DNA of 6,181 bases from an uncultured Bacteroidales bacterium. GTDB lineage: Bacteria; Bacteroidota; Bacteroidia; Bacteroidales; Paludibacteraceae. Numbering within the stretch: position 1 is the stretch's first letter; each line of letters opens with the position of its first letter. A program made the translations under genes and the position numbers. Location of the stretch: NCBI GenBank assembly GCA_903912795.1, contig CAIWIS010000316.1:1-6181 (forward strand), written 5' to 3'. Of this stretch, positions 6,128 to 6,181 are shown piece after piece. Under the pieces are notes generated by a model that was not told where the DNA came from, ran no database searches, and saw nothing but the letters and a program-made list of their open reading frames with translations.

Positions 6128-6181
6128 AGTAGCAGGATATGGGGGAAGTGGTACAAGAGAAACAATAAATTATAAAATACA
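6128..6181. other. host DNA flanking the IS, unidentified
   Basis: These 54 bases lie outside the insertion sequence and continue past the window. One forward frame (from 6129) is open to the edge and reads VAGYGGSGTRETINYKI. It has no start codon of its own and is too short to identify. It may be part of a gene beyond the edge, the remains of a gene cut by the insertion, or non-coding. Confidence 0.3.

Overview
The window looks like a piece of a Bacteroidota (Bacteroidetes) chromosome. The DNA is AT-leaning. No Shine-Dalgarno sequence is visible in front of the main genes, and the short leaders are A/T-rich. Two exact TAnnTTTG boxes, the -7 element of Bacteroidetes promoters, lie upstream of trxA. 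Both housekeeping proteins read like members of this phylum, and dnaE followed by trxA is an order I recall from Bacteroidales. This assignment comes from reading motifs, not from a database search.

Layout, left to right. Positions 1-68 hold what may be the last codons of an unidentified forward gene, followed by a 7-bp hairpin with a T run that resembles an intrinsic terminator. Positions 69-256 are non-coding leader. Positions 257-4048 encode the complete DNA polymerase III alpha subunit, DnaE. Positions 4049-4412 are an intergenic region with a long, GC-rich, REP-like inverted repeat in otherwise AT-rich DNA, followed by probable trxA promoter elements. Positions 4413-4727 encode thioredoxin. 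Only 9 bp after the trxA stop begins a structurally complete 1391-bp IS3-family insertion sequence (4737-6127). It points against the host genes and has 25-bp imperfect terminal inverted repeats, orfA, orfB, an A_AAA_AAA frameshift site and a terminator-like palindrome. The last 54 bases (6128-6181) lie outside the element and are too short to identify.

How the parts relate. DnaE is the replicative polymerase and thioredoxin is a general disulfide reductase. They share a neighbourhood, but a 364-bp gap with its own hairpin and promoter boxes makes separate transcription likely. The insertion sequence sits downstream of trxA without damaging it. Its terminal palindrome probably now ends the trxA transcript and at the same time shields the transposase genes from host transcription.

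I found no evidence of a new multi-gene system. The items most worth a second look are the frameshift module, the palindrome that doubles as the end of orfB and a terminator, and the REP-like repeat between dnaE and trxA.
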